Shown: one piece after another, positions 10,488 to 20,900 of the stretch
Layout: each line of letters starts with the position of its first letter
Numbering within the stretch: the stretch's first letter is position 1
Assembly: GCA_903813345.2 (NCBI GenBank)
Contig: CAIIXF020000010.1
Location: 684,001 to 748,000, forward strand
Direction: 5' to 3'
Source: Owenia fusiformis
Taxonomy: Eukaryota; Annelida; Polychaeta; Sabellida; Oweniidae
DNA length: 64,000 bases
Notes under the pieces: generated by a model
The model's database searches: none
What the model was told of the DNA's origin: nothing
What the model saw: only the letters and a program-made list of their open reading frames with translations
Made by a program: the position numbers and the translations under genes

Positions 10488-13400
10488 GTATGTTTATCAT
10501 CATTTTGGTTTTATGTATGTTAATTCGTTCAATACTTAATCATTTTAGTAAGCATACTTACAATTATTTATCACTTTGGTTTGATTAATAATTTAGAATT
10601 TTTATGTGATATGCGTACACAGATTGTCATTTTGCTTTGATAGATGTAAAACAATTATTATCATTTCGGGTTTGCACAAAGAAATATTTTTTAGTTTGAA
10701 ACGTTATAGCAGGATTTTCTTTTAAGAAGTACATTTTATACGTTAAACTTTGTTAGCCATTGGAAAGATTTCGCAACTCATTATAGCATGTTATTATTCC
10801 CGTATAACGTATGACTTATAAAACGTTTGATCACGTCATCATTTATTACGTAACTTTATACGTCGATAAGTGTGATCTTTTTATGAAACATCGTCTATAC
10901 GTAAGAATATCACACTTACAGACGGACCTGCGCAATAAATAAATACGTAATCAAACGCTTCAAAAGTTATAATTTATACGGGAATAATAATGCCATGAGT
11001 AAGTTGCGACTATTGTAAATATTTCCTAATTCTTAATTCCAGGATATTCGTTGTATATCAATGGAGATAACTCGTTCACTGTATATGCTGACGGGATTGT
11101 CGTTGGAACCGGTGATGATTATGAAACTGTTTACGAATTCACTTTATTGCCGAACGTCAGCATTATAGCCGTACATGGTAAGACTTATATTGTACTTTTT
11201 GCTAATATTATAGCAACTCTTGAAAAACAGCCCATGTTCACAACCCAATCCAACATTTAAGACCAGAGATCGACAATCACAATAATTATAATGATAATTC
11301 AAACTACCCATCAACCCAGTCTTCATCCACGCAGGGCTTGACAATCAAGAATATATTCGGGAAAAGGGAGTTACGGATTCTGGACTGCTTAGGAGGATGC
11401 CCAAACTTAAACCATGGCGGCAATCACAACTCAGAAGTTCGTAAATCCTAAACAACGGTGTACCCATAGGCGTAGCCAGAGGGGTGAGATTGAGGGATCG
11501 ATTTTTTGGCGATCGCACCCCCCCCCCTCACTGAAAGCTGGTTACGCCCCTGGTACCTTTTCGGTTTTTCATCGTCTGTCCTCCTATCATCTACTCATAA
11601 TTCGTTTTCAGTGACAAATACTGACGCGGAAGGTTATCTCGTGGCCTCGACTGATGACGGTATGTTTACCGATAATAGATGGCGCTGCACATCCACTTAT
11701 GAGGCAAACTGGTTCATGGGCACTTATGATGATAGGTCAGTTGATTTGTTACATAAAGAAGCGAATTCGCCTATGTTTCATAGACTTACATAGCTTCATA
11801 CTTTTTAGTATCAAAATCTCTATTTTCAAATCTGTTTGGAAAATATCGGGTGTTACTCACCGGGAAGTAATGATATCATGGGATAAATGTGTTGTATAGT
11901 ACAATAGCAATGAAGTCTATGTAAGAAGTTCCACAGAATATTCATAACATCGAGTAAATCATCCTTTCGAAATGAATATCCAGGTCTCATAGCATACATA
12001 TCCTACATCCAATTTTTAACTATTTTATTTTCAGTGCGTGGCCAATAGGCTACACGTACAACCCTGATCCATACTGGGCCCCGTTCGTATTCATGTATGG
12101 AGTGTCGTTTGACGCCAAGTTTATATATCATTCTTCTACGACTGGATCGCAGGCATTTTGTAGAATAAGTAAGCATTTTGAAAAATTAAATCAAAACAAG
12201 GAAGTTAAAATTAAGAGAAGTAATCTCGTCGTCGGGCTGTTTGATTAAGACACACTAACGCATTCGTTCTTCGTTCGTTGAACATTGACATCTAGTCCTT
12301 AATTTTCAGAGTATGGCACGTGTGGAGATCCTGGCGAAGCTCCGAACTCAGAGCGTTTTGTGTTGAGCTACAGAGAAGGCCAAGAAGCGAGCTATTATTG
12401 TAAAACCACGGATGGTTACTCTCATACGGGCGGTAGCGCAACAAGAACGTGTCAAAATGACGGTACTTGGACTGGGTCACTTATTGAGTGCACATCACCG
12501 ACAACAGCAAACACTGCGACGCCACAAGAGGCACAAACGACAACAGAAGCACTTACGACAACAGAAGCACTAACGACAACAGAAGCACTAACGACAACAG
12601 AACCCCTGACAGCAACAGAAGCACTAACGACAACAGAAGCACTGACGACAACTGAAGCACTGACGACAACAGAAGCACTAACGACAACAGAAGCACACAC
12701 GACAACTGAAGCACTGACGACAACTGAAGCACTAACGACAACAGAAGCACTGACGACAGAAGAACAGACAACAGCAGAAGCACTAACGACAACAGAAGCA
12801 CGGACGACAACAGAAGCACTGACGACAATAGAAGCACTGACATCAACAGAAGTACTGGCGACAACAGAAGCACTGACAACAACAGAAGCACTGACAACAG
12901 CAGAAGCACTAACGACAACAGAAGCACTGACAACAGCAGAAGCACTTACGACAACAGAAGCACTAACGACAACTGAAGCACAGACGACAACTGAAGCACT
13001 TACGACAACAGAAGCACTAACGACAACAGAAGCACTGACACTGACGACAACAGAAGCACTGGCGACAACAGAGACACAGACGATATCAGAAGCACCGACG
13101 ACAAGAGAAGCACAGACGACAACAGAAGCACTGACACTGACGACAACAGAAGCACTGGCGACAACAGAGACACAGACGACATCAGAAGCACCGACGACAA
13201 GAGAAGCACAGACGACAACAGAAGCACTGGCACTGACGACGACAGAAGCACTGGCACTGACGACAACAGAAGCACTGGCGACAACAGAGACACAGACAAC
13301 AGAGGCACATACAGCAGCAGAGGCACAGACAACAGAGAGACAGGCGACATCAGAGGCACTGGCGACAACAGAGACATGGACGACATCAGAGGCACTGGCG

Positions 13401-13790
13401 ACAACAGAGACACAGACGACAGAGGTACATACAGAAACAGAGGCACAGACAACAGCAGAGGCACTGACAGCAATAGAGACACAGACAACAACAACAGAGG
13501 TGCTGACAGCATCAGAAGTACAAACAACAACAGGATTAACCGCAACCTTGACATCAACGACACCTACTGGGACCACCGTTCTAACAGGCTTGACTACCTC
13601 AGCACCAATGGATACAACTACACAAAGAATAATGAACGCAACTACCTCTGATCGGGGGCCCGGTGTTGAAGTAATAGCTGGGGCAGCCGCAGCGGGGGGT
13701 CTTGTGGTTATAACTGCAGGAACTATTCTATTATGCTACATATGCAAGATGATGAACATGAAAAACAAAGTGACACCTTTGAAAGCATAG
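10441..13790 (+). CDS. Mucin-like transmembrane protein with galactose-binding-like and sushi domains (spliced, 5' partial)
   Basis: Five exons join in phase: 10441-10487, 11043-11177, 11612-11735, 12035-12168 and 12310-13790. The order is a hydrophobic signal-peptide tail (VVLFLVQCLGEA); a beta-sandwich domain like sugar-binding galactose-binding folds (YINGDNSFTVYADG, IIAVHG, DGMFTDNRWRCT, then YDDSAWP formed across a splice); one sushi/CCP domain with four Cys; about 330 residues of TTTEAL-type repeat; and a C-terminal transmembrane helix (VEVIAGAAAAGGLVVITAG) with a short basic tail. It is inferred to be a heavily O-glycosylated type I surface protein that presents a binding domain on a mucin stalk. 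The initiator exon is missing. No ligand or pathway can be named from sequence. All introns have GT-AG borders and matching phases, so I am confident in exons 2-5. Confidence 0.75.
10758..11015. mobile_element. Intronic inverted-repeat element
   Basis: The left arm (GATTTCGCAACTCATTATAGC, then ATTATTCCCGTATAA) mirrors the right arm (TTATACGGGAATAAT ... ATGAGTAAGTTGCGAC). Internal arms with TAAGTGTGAT / ATCACACTTA continue the symmetry. It occupies the intron before the exon at 11043 and has no ORF. MITE-like. Confidence 0.6.
11043..11177 (+). CDS. Exon: galactose-binding-like domain, part 1
   Basis: Acceptor ATTCCAG before 11043 and donor GTAAGA after 11177. It encodes GYSLYINGDNSFTVYADG... 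VSIIAVHG, the first strands of a beta-sandwich with the typical YxNGxxxxxxxDG pattern. It enters in phase 1 and leaves in phase 1. Confidence 0.75.
11464..11553. mobile_element. Short inverted repeat (GGCGTAGCCAG / CTGGTTACGCC)
   Basis: Lies in the intron between 11177 and 11612. The end motifs resemble those of the intronic element at 49570-49748 (GGCCCGTAGCCAGG), so both may belong to one MITE family. It contains a C-tract and has no coding content. Confidence 0.55.
11612..11735 (+). CDS. Exon: galactose-binding-like domain, part 2
   Basis: Acceptor CGTTTTCAG and donor GTCAG. It encodes VTNTDAEGYLVASTDDGMFT through FMGTYDD. The terminal AG joins T of the next exon to make Ser, creating the DDSAWP motif typical of this fold. 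Confidence 0.75.
12035..12168 (+). CDS. Exon: galactose-binding-like domain, part 3
   Basis: Acceptor ATTTTCAG and donor GTAAGC. It encodes AWPIGYTYNPDPYWAPFVFM ... FIYHSSTTGSQAFCRI. The final FxyHSS...FCRI is the conserved closing strand of the domain. Confidence 0.75.
12310..13790 (+). CDS. Last exon: sushi domain, Thr-rich mucin repeat, transmembrane helix
   Basis: Acceptor TAATTTTCAG at 12309. It enters in phase 1 and reads KYGTCGDPGEAP ... YYCKTT ... TRTCQNDGTWTGSLIEC, a four-Cys sushi/CCP module. Residue pattern TTTEAL repeats follow from about 12535 to 13550, then a Gly/Ala/Val transmembrane segment at about 13667-13735 and a cytoplasmic tail ending TPLKA. Stop at 13788-13790. The repeat is predicted to be densely O-glycosylated. 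Confidence 0.85.
12535..13550 (+). repeat. Coding 18-bp minisatellite (TTTEAL)
   Basis: Dozens of imperfect copies of ACGACAACAGAAGCACTG, each encoding Thr-Thr-Glu-Ala-Leu/His/Gln-Thr. Longer-order units (CTGACACTGACG... and ACAGAGACACAG...) appear after about 13030, which shows later block duplications. Length is a multiple of three throughout, so both strands stay open. Confidence 0.9.
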
Positions 13791-14214
13791 ATTTGGATTT
13801 ACCTCAAACAGTTTTTGTCTATTTATAGATGTCGTTGAAACGAATACAGTGTGTGTTACTATAAACGTTGTTGGTTGAATCTTAAACCCAACTAATGCCT
13901 AGGTCACATTTGCCCCAATTCATCGGACGGTGCCCGGCCAATTAAGTATTTCGTTCAAATTGAAGGTCAGATCTCAAATTTGAGGTCAGATGTGAACTCC
14001 TAAGAACTTGTACATGATTGAAAGAAGGTTTGATCAATTTGGAGTTAGTTGAAATCAGCTTTGAACAAAAATACTACAACCGACCGACACCGCTAATGAA
14101 TATACAGTTGTAACAAAGAGTGCATTTATTCTATTGTTTCTAAAAATAGACATTTGACAAGCTATCCAAAACTTATGTGACACAAGAGACGATTGACTGT
14201 CACATGCAATGCAC
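13791..14214. other. 3' flank of mucin-like gene with decayed hairpin
   Basis: Contains the decayed relative of the 8672-8797 GC hairpin (arms near 13910 and 14085). No obvious polyadenylation site could be assigned with confidence. No coding content. Confidence 0.5.
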
Positions 14215-15425
14215 TAAAGCTGAACTAATTATACCCTATAGCTATTCACTCATTCAATAGTTGGATAGTAAACACAAAAGAAATCAAATTGTGAACTGTA
14301 CCTGGTCTGTTACATGCAGTGCACTGAAGCTGAACTAATTACACCCACTCACTTCTCAATACACCTACCTCATAGTCAATACAAAAGAAATCAAATTTTC
14401 CAAATTGGATCATAGATCTCAAACGTAGAATACTCAAGTGGGCTATAGTCAATGAGATACAGTAAATAATATAAAACAGTAAATACCCATCTTCGTTAGA
14501 TAGTAAACACAAAAGAAATCAAATTGTGAACTGTACCTAGTCTGTTACATGTATTGCACTGAAGTTGAACTAATCATACCCTATTCACTAATTCAAAAGT
14601 TGGATAGTAAACACAAAAGAAATCAAATTGTGAACTGTACCTAGTCTGTTACATGATTGTATTGTACTGAAGCTGAACTGATTATACCCTATTCACCAAT
14701 TCAATAGTTGGATAGTAAGGGGAGGCATCAAAAGTTCAATGTCTGATAGGAAACTAAATAAATCTAGTTTTGAGTTGGACCCCCCCCCCTCCCCCTCAAA
14801 ACTAAATACAATGAAAGTTGATTGTGGACTTTTCACATGTTTTAGCGAGTCAATTTGGACTTTAATGGGGGGGGGTACTATAACTTATTTATAATTCTTA
14901 AAACATGTGCCAACAACAATAGGCATAATATTCCATGTTGCATGCATCTTGATGAAGAAGGCATCTGGTAAAGTCTTTATTTTTAAACCATTTCGAGTCG
15001 AAATAGCAAAAAATTTAAATGTTGAAATTTGTCGGATAGCAAACTGAAATAGTTTTGACCCCCTCCCCCCTAAACTAGATTTATTTAGTTTTCTATCAGA
15101 CATTGATCTTTTGATGCCTCCCCTAAAGACAAAAGAAATCAAATTGTGAATTGTACCTAGTCTATTACATGTATTGCACTGAAGTTGAACTAATCATACC
15201 CTATTCACCCATTCAATAGTTGGATAGTTAAGACAAAAGAAATCAAATTGTGAATTGTACCTAGTCTGTTACATGTATTGCACTGAAGCTGAACTAATCA
15301 TACCCTATTCACCCATTCAATAGTTGGATAGTAAAGACAAAGGAAATCAAATTGTGAACTGCACCTGGTCTGTTACATGCAGTGCATTGAACCTGAACTA
15401 GTTACACCCACTCAATTCTCAATAC
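14215..15425 (+). repeat. Tandem repeat of about 105-bp units, interrupted
   Basis: Recurring unit contains AAAAGAAATCAAATTGTGAAC, then TACCTRGTCTGTTACATG, CACTGAAGCTGAACTAAT and TACCCTATTCAC. Copies lie on both sides of the inserted element at 14719-15123. Further decayed copies reach about 15470. Confidence 0.8.
14719..15123. mobile_element. MITE with GGGGAGGCATCAAAAG ends, TAA target duplication
   Basis: Inverted termini GGGGAGGCATCAAAAG...(C/T)TTTTGATGCCTCCCC; inner arms AATGTCTGATAGGAAACTAA and its complement. TAA directly flanks both ends (14716-14718 and 15124-15126). A paralogous empty site, GGATAGTAAAGAC, is present in the host repeat at about 15325. A 3-bp TAA duplication is characteristic of PIF/Harbinger (Tourist) elements. 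No transposase. Confidence 0.8.
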
Positions 15426-17755
15426 ACTTACCTCATAGTCAATACAAAAGAAATCAAATTTTCCAAATTGGATCATAGACCATTTACCTTTCATAAGAGT
15501 CTGTTGGGTTTAAGTTAGATAAAGCATTCGTATTGGGTTTTAGGATAAATAAATCTTTAGGATAAATTTGCCTCGGGCCTAGGGCCTCGGCTATCATTTG
15601 TCATAAAACCCAATACTCATACTTTATCCATTCCATAACATATATGATTTGTGCAATCCGTTTTTTATTACAAGCAAACAATTCTCCATGTTAGTACCTC
15701 AATGTAGGTACTCGTTTTAATTGGTCAATAGTTTTGACAACTTGGCTCGTTTCAGATATGATAACTTTTTCTTGCCAACTAATGAAGCATATGGTGAAGA
15801 ATTAACCATATACAAGCCATCTATAATTTTCTTTATTTGTGAAATGACAAGTGACAAATAATCATAGACGAGGCTATTGAGATAAATGGAGATTCCTACC
15901 CATTTCTGTAAGTCCTTGTTCTGGAGCAATGCCATCTTTTGTCAACATCACTGCTTAGAGGACATGCGACACATTCCACGATCAAAATCAGATAATATAT
16001 TTTTCATCCCAAACGTAGAATACTCAAGTGGGCTATTGTCAAGGAGATACAGTAAATAATATAAAACAGTAAATACCCATCTTCGCACGCTCGGTCTTCA
16101 CTTCGTTCACCGACGGGAGCCGAGTGAACGAAGATGGTAAATACCCAAGTCACGAGAAACCATCATACTCTAACAATACCTCTAATGACGTTACCCGTCA
16201 TCGTGTGTATCAGCAACAAGCCTTTTTCAGCACGAACGTTCAAAACTAAACTAAAGCATTGTCAATGAAACGCTGGTGATCATTTCCTGGAATTGTTATG
16301 AAAACGAAACAAGCTAATAAACATGATAAATACAATGAAGTTTATTCAACGAATATCTTTCTTGGAATTATTTTATTCTGAAATTCTATATCAAACCAAA
16401 ACTCAACATTTCGGTTTAATTTAACCACGTCTACAAATGAAAGATTTGAGATCATCAAAAAAAGAATTGACATATTATCAGGCATCTAATGTTTGCCATT
16501 CTTCCGCATGACGACTCTGATTATCGTTTGAAGTGATTTATTCCAAATACCGGACACAATTTATGACATCGCATTTATATTATTGAATTCCTCGTTGAGG
16601 TCAGAGTCATAATTTGTCCCGTGAATCAAGTATTAAATTCGGTTTAGGAAAGTTGCATGTACATGTACCTTGTTGCAATTGTTGATAACTTTAACTTCAG
16701 TTAGAGTCATCAGTTGCATTGAATGATATGTTTTATGTCATCCGTTAGAAAAAGGCCAATATTGATCTGGCGAAAGTTTAACAGACGTCTAATAATACAA
16801 ACACGTCTATCAAATAGTAAAAAATTGATGTAGCTCATGAATCGTGTGTAAAATATTATTTCCTCGACTTGTTCGTACCAGATAGTGGCCTTATATCCAT
16901 GCCTAATTCAATAAAGCTTTTATCATCACTGGATACTGGGTATCAACGTGTCACCAAGCCACTGTATTTGTAACAAGATGGCCACCTTCCGGTAGCAGAT
17001 TTGGCAACATGTTTTGTCGCAGACACAATGACTTAACAAGGCGTTGAGACCAGTGGTCATAAAGGGCAAAGGAATATTCTAGGTTATAACTAAGCTGATG
17101 TGTCCATAGATGATATTGCACTGTCTTCCATTTGTTTCACCATTTGGACATGTTCTTCCATGTAAACAATTTCCGTGTGAACAACTTTCACGTAAACAAC
17201 TTCCACGTAAACAGCTGCTATATATACACTCCTCTCAGACATAATATATTGAATAATAGATATTTAAAACGCATGGACGGAAAATTGAATTGACTCGGTG
17301 TTTATTTTGGTGTCCTTTTACACATTTGGTGTCACCTATTGAAGAACCCGTTTGTTTTTGCTCCTTTATGTAACACATGTTATTCGTATTCGTTACCCTA
17401 CAAAAAAGAATAAGGATGATTTTAACAAGGCACGATTGGAATGTCGTAATCAGTAAATCAGCATATCACTATACCCGCCTTGCCCAAGTCGGTATTTTTT
17501 ACTTATCTGGGGGAAGTTTGAAATAGTACGTAAATTAAAGTACGATCCCCTCCATAAGTTGAAAGATACTCTTCAGATTTGGTGTTTTCAAAATATCATC
17601 AAATTTTTCCTAAATTTCTAAACTCCTTTAATTCAGGAACAAAATTAAAACATTGACAGACTTTGTTTTGCTATCAAATAAAAACCTATTCCAGTTGCTA
17701 AACACAAAATACTTGTGAGTAAAGAGTGAAAATATGCAAATGTTTGCAGACTCAC
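15426..17755. other. AT-rich non-coding region; 3' part of PAN-sushi gene expected here
   Basis: No exon could be supported. A palindrome-like GC patch lies at about 16083-16135 (CTTCGTTCAC / GTGAACGAAG), within a copy of the sequence also seen at about 14491. Small imperfect repeats of CACGTAAACAACTT occur at 17160-17215. The downstream exons of the minus-strand gene ending at 17756 should be in this direction but I cannot identify them. Confidence 0.4.
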
Positions 17756-17935
17756 ATAAACACAATGGTGCTTCACTCCATCGCCCATCTTTCTGACATG
17801 TAACCTTATTGGATTTGATTTGATAAAAACCAGTGCGGCAACGATACGTCAAAATGTTCCCTTCCACTGGTTCCACCGTTTCGTCAACAACATCACCTCC
17901 TTGTACTCTTGGATATGAGGGGCATCTGACTTTTT
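17756..17935 (-). CDS. Exon: sushi/CCP domain
   Basis: Donor GTGAGTC after 17756. The acceptor is either GTTGTAG (exon from 17935) or the in-phase AAAAAG six bases in (17929). It encodes a sushi module with Cys in RCPSYP, YRC, VTC and PLC and the conserved GRWSEAP. Confidence 0.75.
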
Positions 17936-20900
17936 CTACAACGAATGATTATATTTCAAAAGCATTCAAAATATGTTTATGCCTTGTTATCATACATGTA
18001 CTTGAAGGTACTACCATTGTTGCTATCACGCATGTACTTGAAGGTACTACCATTGTTGCTATCATGCATGTACTTGAAGGTACTACCATTTTATCATCAT
18101 ATCATGGTACTACCACTGATATAAAAAAACTCAAAATGGCCGCCGGAAAACAAGATGGCCTCCAAAAAATTAATCAGCTTTAGAGCTTGATATCCTCTTG
18201 CATGTGTGGGAATTTGGAGAAAATCCGATGAGCGATTTTCCTGAAACTGCGATGACAGGATTTATGGAAAAAACTTCAAATTGGCCGCCAAAAAACAAGA
18301 TGGCCGTTCAAAAGTTGATCACCTTTAGAACTTGATATCCTCTATCATGTGTGCGAATTTGGAGAAATTTTGATGAGCGGTTTACCTAAAATCGCAATGA
18401 CAAAAAAGTGGGCCGATCACGATCACGCCGTCATCATGACGACTATATCCCACCGATGGTGTGATAAAAAGAAAATACAAAAATGATTGCATCCTTTAAA
18501 TATTTAAGCCTTTCTTGACCCCAACCCAGTACATGACGTTCAATACATGTCCAGTGTGTTGTTTTTTGTATTGAACTTAACTTCATATGAATTGTTGAAA
18601 AGACACAATTGTTCGCAAGTACTTTGAACAATTAACGCTTGTCAAGCTAGCCATTGCGAATTGCGGCAAATGCTTTCTATTACATTTCATTTAATTACGT
18701 TCCAGTCTGATCATAAGCGATATTGTTCTCCGTAAGTTCTAAGTGGCGTCATGTCCCCTTCACTATTGATGTGGGTACACGATTGAATACTTTTAATATT
18801 CTTAATGTTATAAGGTTCAAAAGATACGCACAATGGCTGATCATCTAATATGCTATTCAGAAATCTATAATTGATGAAACTAGAAGATTGATGATCTCCG
18901 TAAATCGCAAATATCTACGATACAAAATACATATGCAGTTTCAAAGTTAGTTTCCATCAACAGTATAAATATTTTCATCGCAGGATAAGAAATTAAAATT
19001 CAAAGGTAAAGAGGCTTTATATATAACAGTCACGTAGTTCAATGTGGGAGCTAAGATTGCCAAACTTATGGAGGGGAGTGTATGTTCGAACCAATAAAAT
19101 CCTAAAATGTCCTTTCTTACCGAAATCCCCTTTCCACCCTTGGTATACGCAGCTTACGAAAATTGACCGGTACGGGTCAAAAGCTGGACCGGTACGGGTT
19201 AACGGTTTTATTTGAATTTAAAATTGCCATAACTTGCTCAATATTGACTTCCTCGTGTCTAATTTGAAATATATGATTCCTCCCGATGCTTTTAAGTACC
19301 CCAATTTTTTACAGATTTTTAAACGGACCAAAACTCTCTAAATGCGCATTTATGCTATTTTCTCTCGAGAAATCACATCTTGTGAGTTTCAATGACGCGC
19401 GTTTGATTTTATAATAAATGCCAAATTTTGTGACAAAGAATTTCATCCTGCTTGCAGCGAGAAGACGGACCGGTTCGAGGCAATCTGCTTGCAGCGAGAA
19501 GACGGACCGGTTCGGGGCAATAGCTGATGGAATTCTTTGTTACAAAGTTTGGCATTTTTTATAAAATCAAACGCGCGTCATTGAAACTCACAAGATGTAA
19601 ATAGCATGTCATTTACATCATACCTTGATGGGGAAAAATAGATCTTATATGTTAGAAGTACTAAATAAAAGTTATCGTGAAAATGAGACAGTCGTTCTCG
19701 AGAGAAAAGAGCATAAATGCGCATTTAGAGAGTTTTGGTCCGTTTAAAAATCTGTAAAAAATTGGGGTACTTAAAAGCATCGAGAGGCATCATATATTTC
19801 AAATTAGACACGAGGAAGTCAATATTGAGCAAGTTATGGCTGTTTTAAATTCAAATAAAACCGTTAACCCGTACCGGTCCAGCTTTTGACCCGTACCGGT
19901 CAATTTTCGTTAGCTGTGTATACCAAGGGTGCTTTCGGAAATATGATATTTGTTTATTGGATTTTAAATCATAGGAATAAGTAATTAGCTGCTGTCACCA
20001 ACACTAACAAAATAGAAATCAAGGCCACTGGCTGCTGTGAGACAATGCAACAGCTCCTTGTAATCTTCAAGCAATTTAAAGGACGTCACCCCTTGTTTTT
20101 ATCAATTAACTTGACGCCAGAATGCCAGGAATCACAAATCGATCGAAGCCCCGATGGCTTTAATTGATAATAAAGGTTATCTGTGAAAAACAATGTTCCG
20201 ATTGAAGGAACTATATGTTCCCCGAAGAGCATTCACTCGAGGTTTACAATTTTCTAAAATAGTGTTGAATCGAAATCTCTTTTGTCAACTACTCTGATTA
20301 TCATGGTCAATAACGAAAATCAAGTGCGGTGCTTCTTCGTTATATCCTATGTAAGTTCCTCAGTAGAATTATTGGATATTGAATACTTCGTATTTTGAAA
20401 ACGTAACATTCACCTTATCTCAAAATGCTCAAACCATTGGTTAACTTGCAAGATTAATGTTGCTCTGTTTTTCGGCGGGAGGGGTCATTTAAAGCTGAGT
20501 CACTTGATTTAGTTTTCAAATATTTACACACTTACTTGGGGGCGGGAGGTCTGGCGGCATCTCCTGAAAAGAAAACAAAAAAGTGATTTATTTTTGAATA
20601 ATAATTGTTAATTTTCTAGTAGTCACTTTCCTGCAGGACATCATAAAAAATCGTTAATCTATACAGTTTTGTTAATAATTATGGAATACGTTTTGTCTGG
20701 TCCCAGATTAGACTTTAACGAGAAAAATTATGGATTAGCAATGTGAGACAAGCCACATAGATCATATATATCCCCTCAAACCGTCCTACAGTGGCACTTT
20801 ACTATTATTTATATCCTTGGTGTAACATTTCATCAGCAATGTATATTAAAATCATAACTAGAGGAAATGAACTGATACAAATCACTTGTCTTAAACTAGC

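Noticed and set aside
12452-13576. Val/Ser-rich minus-strand ORF of 374 codons
   Set aside because: Mirror of the coding 18-bp minisatellite. The plus-strand frame has a sushi domain, a transmembrane helix and fitting splice phases.
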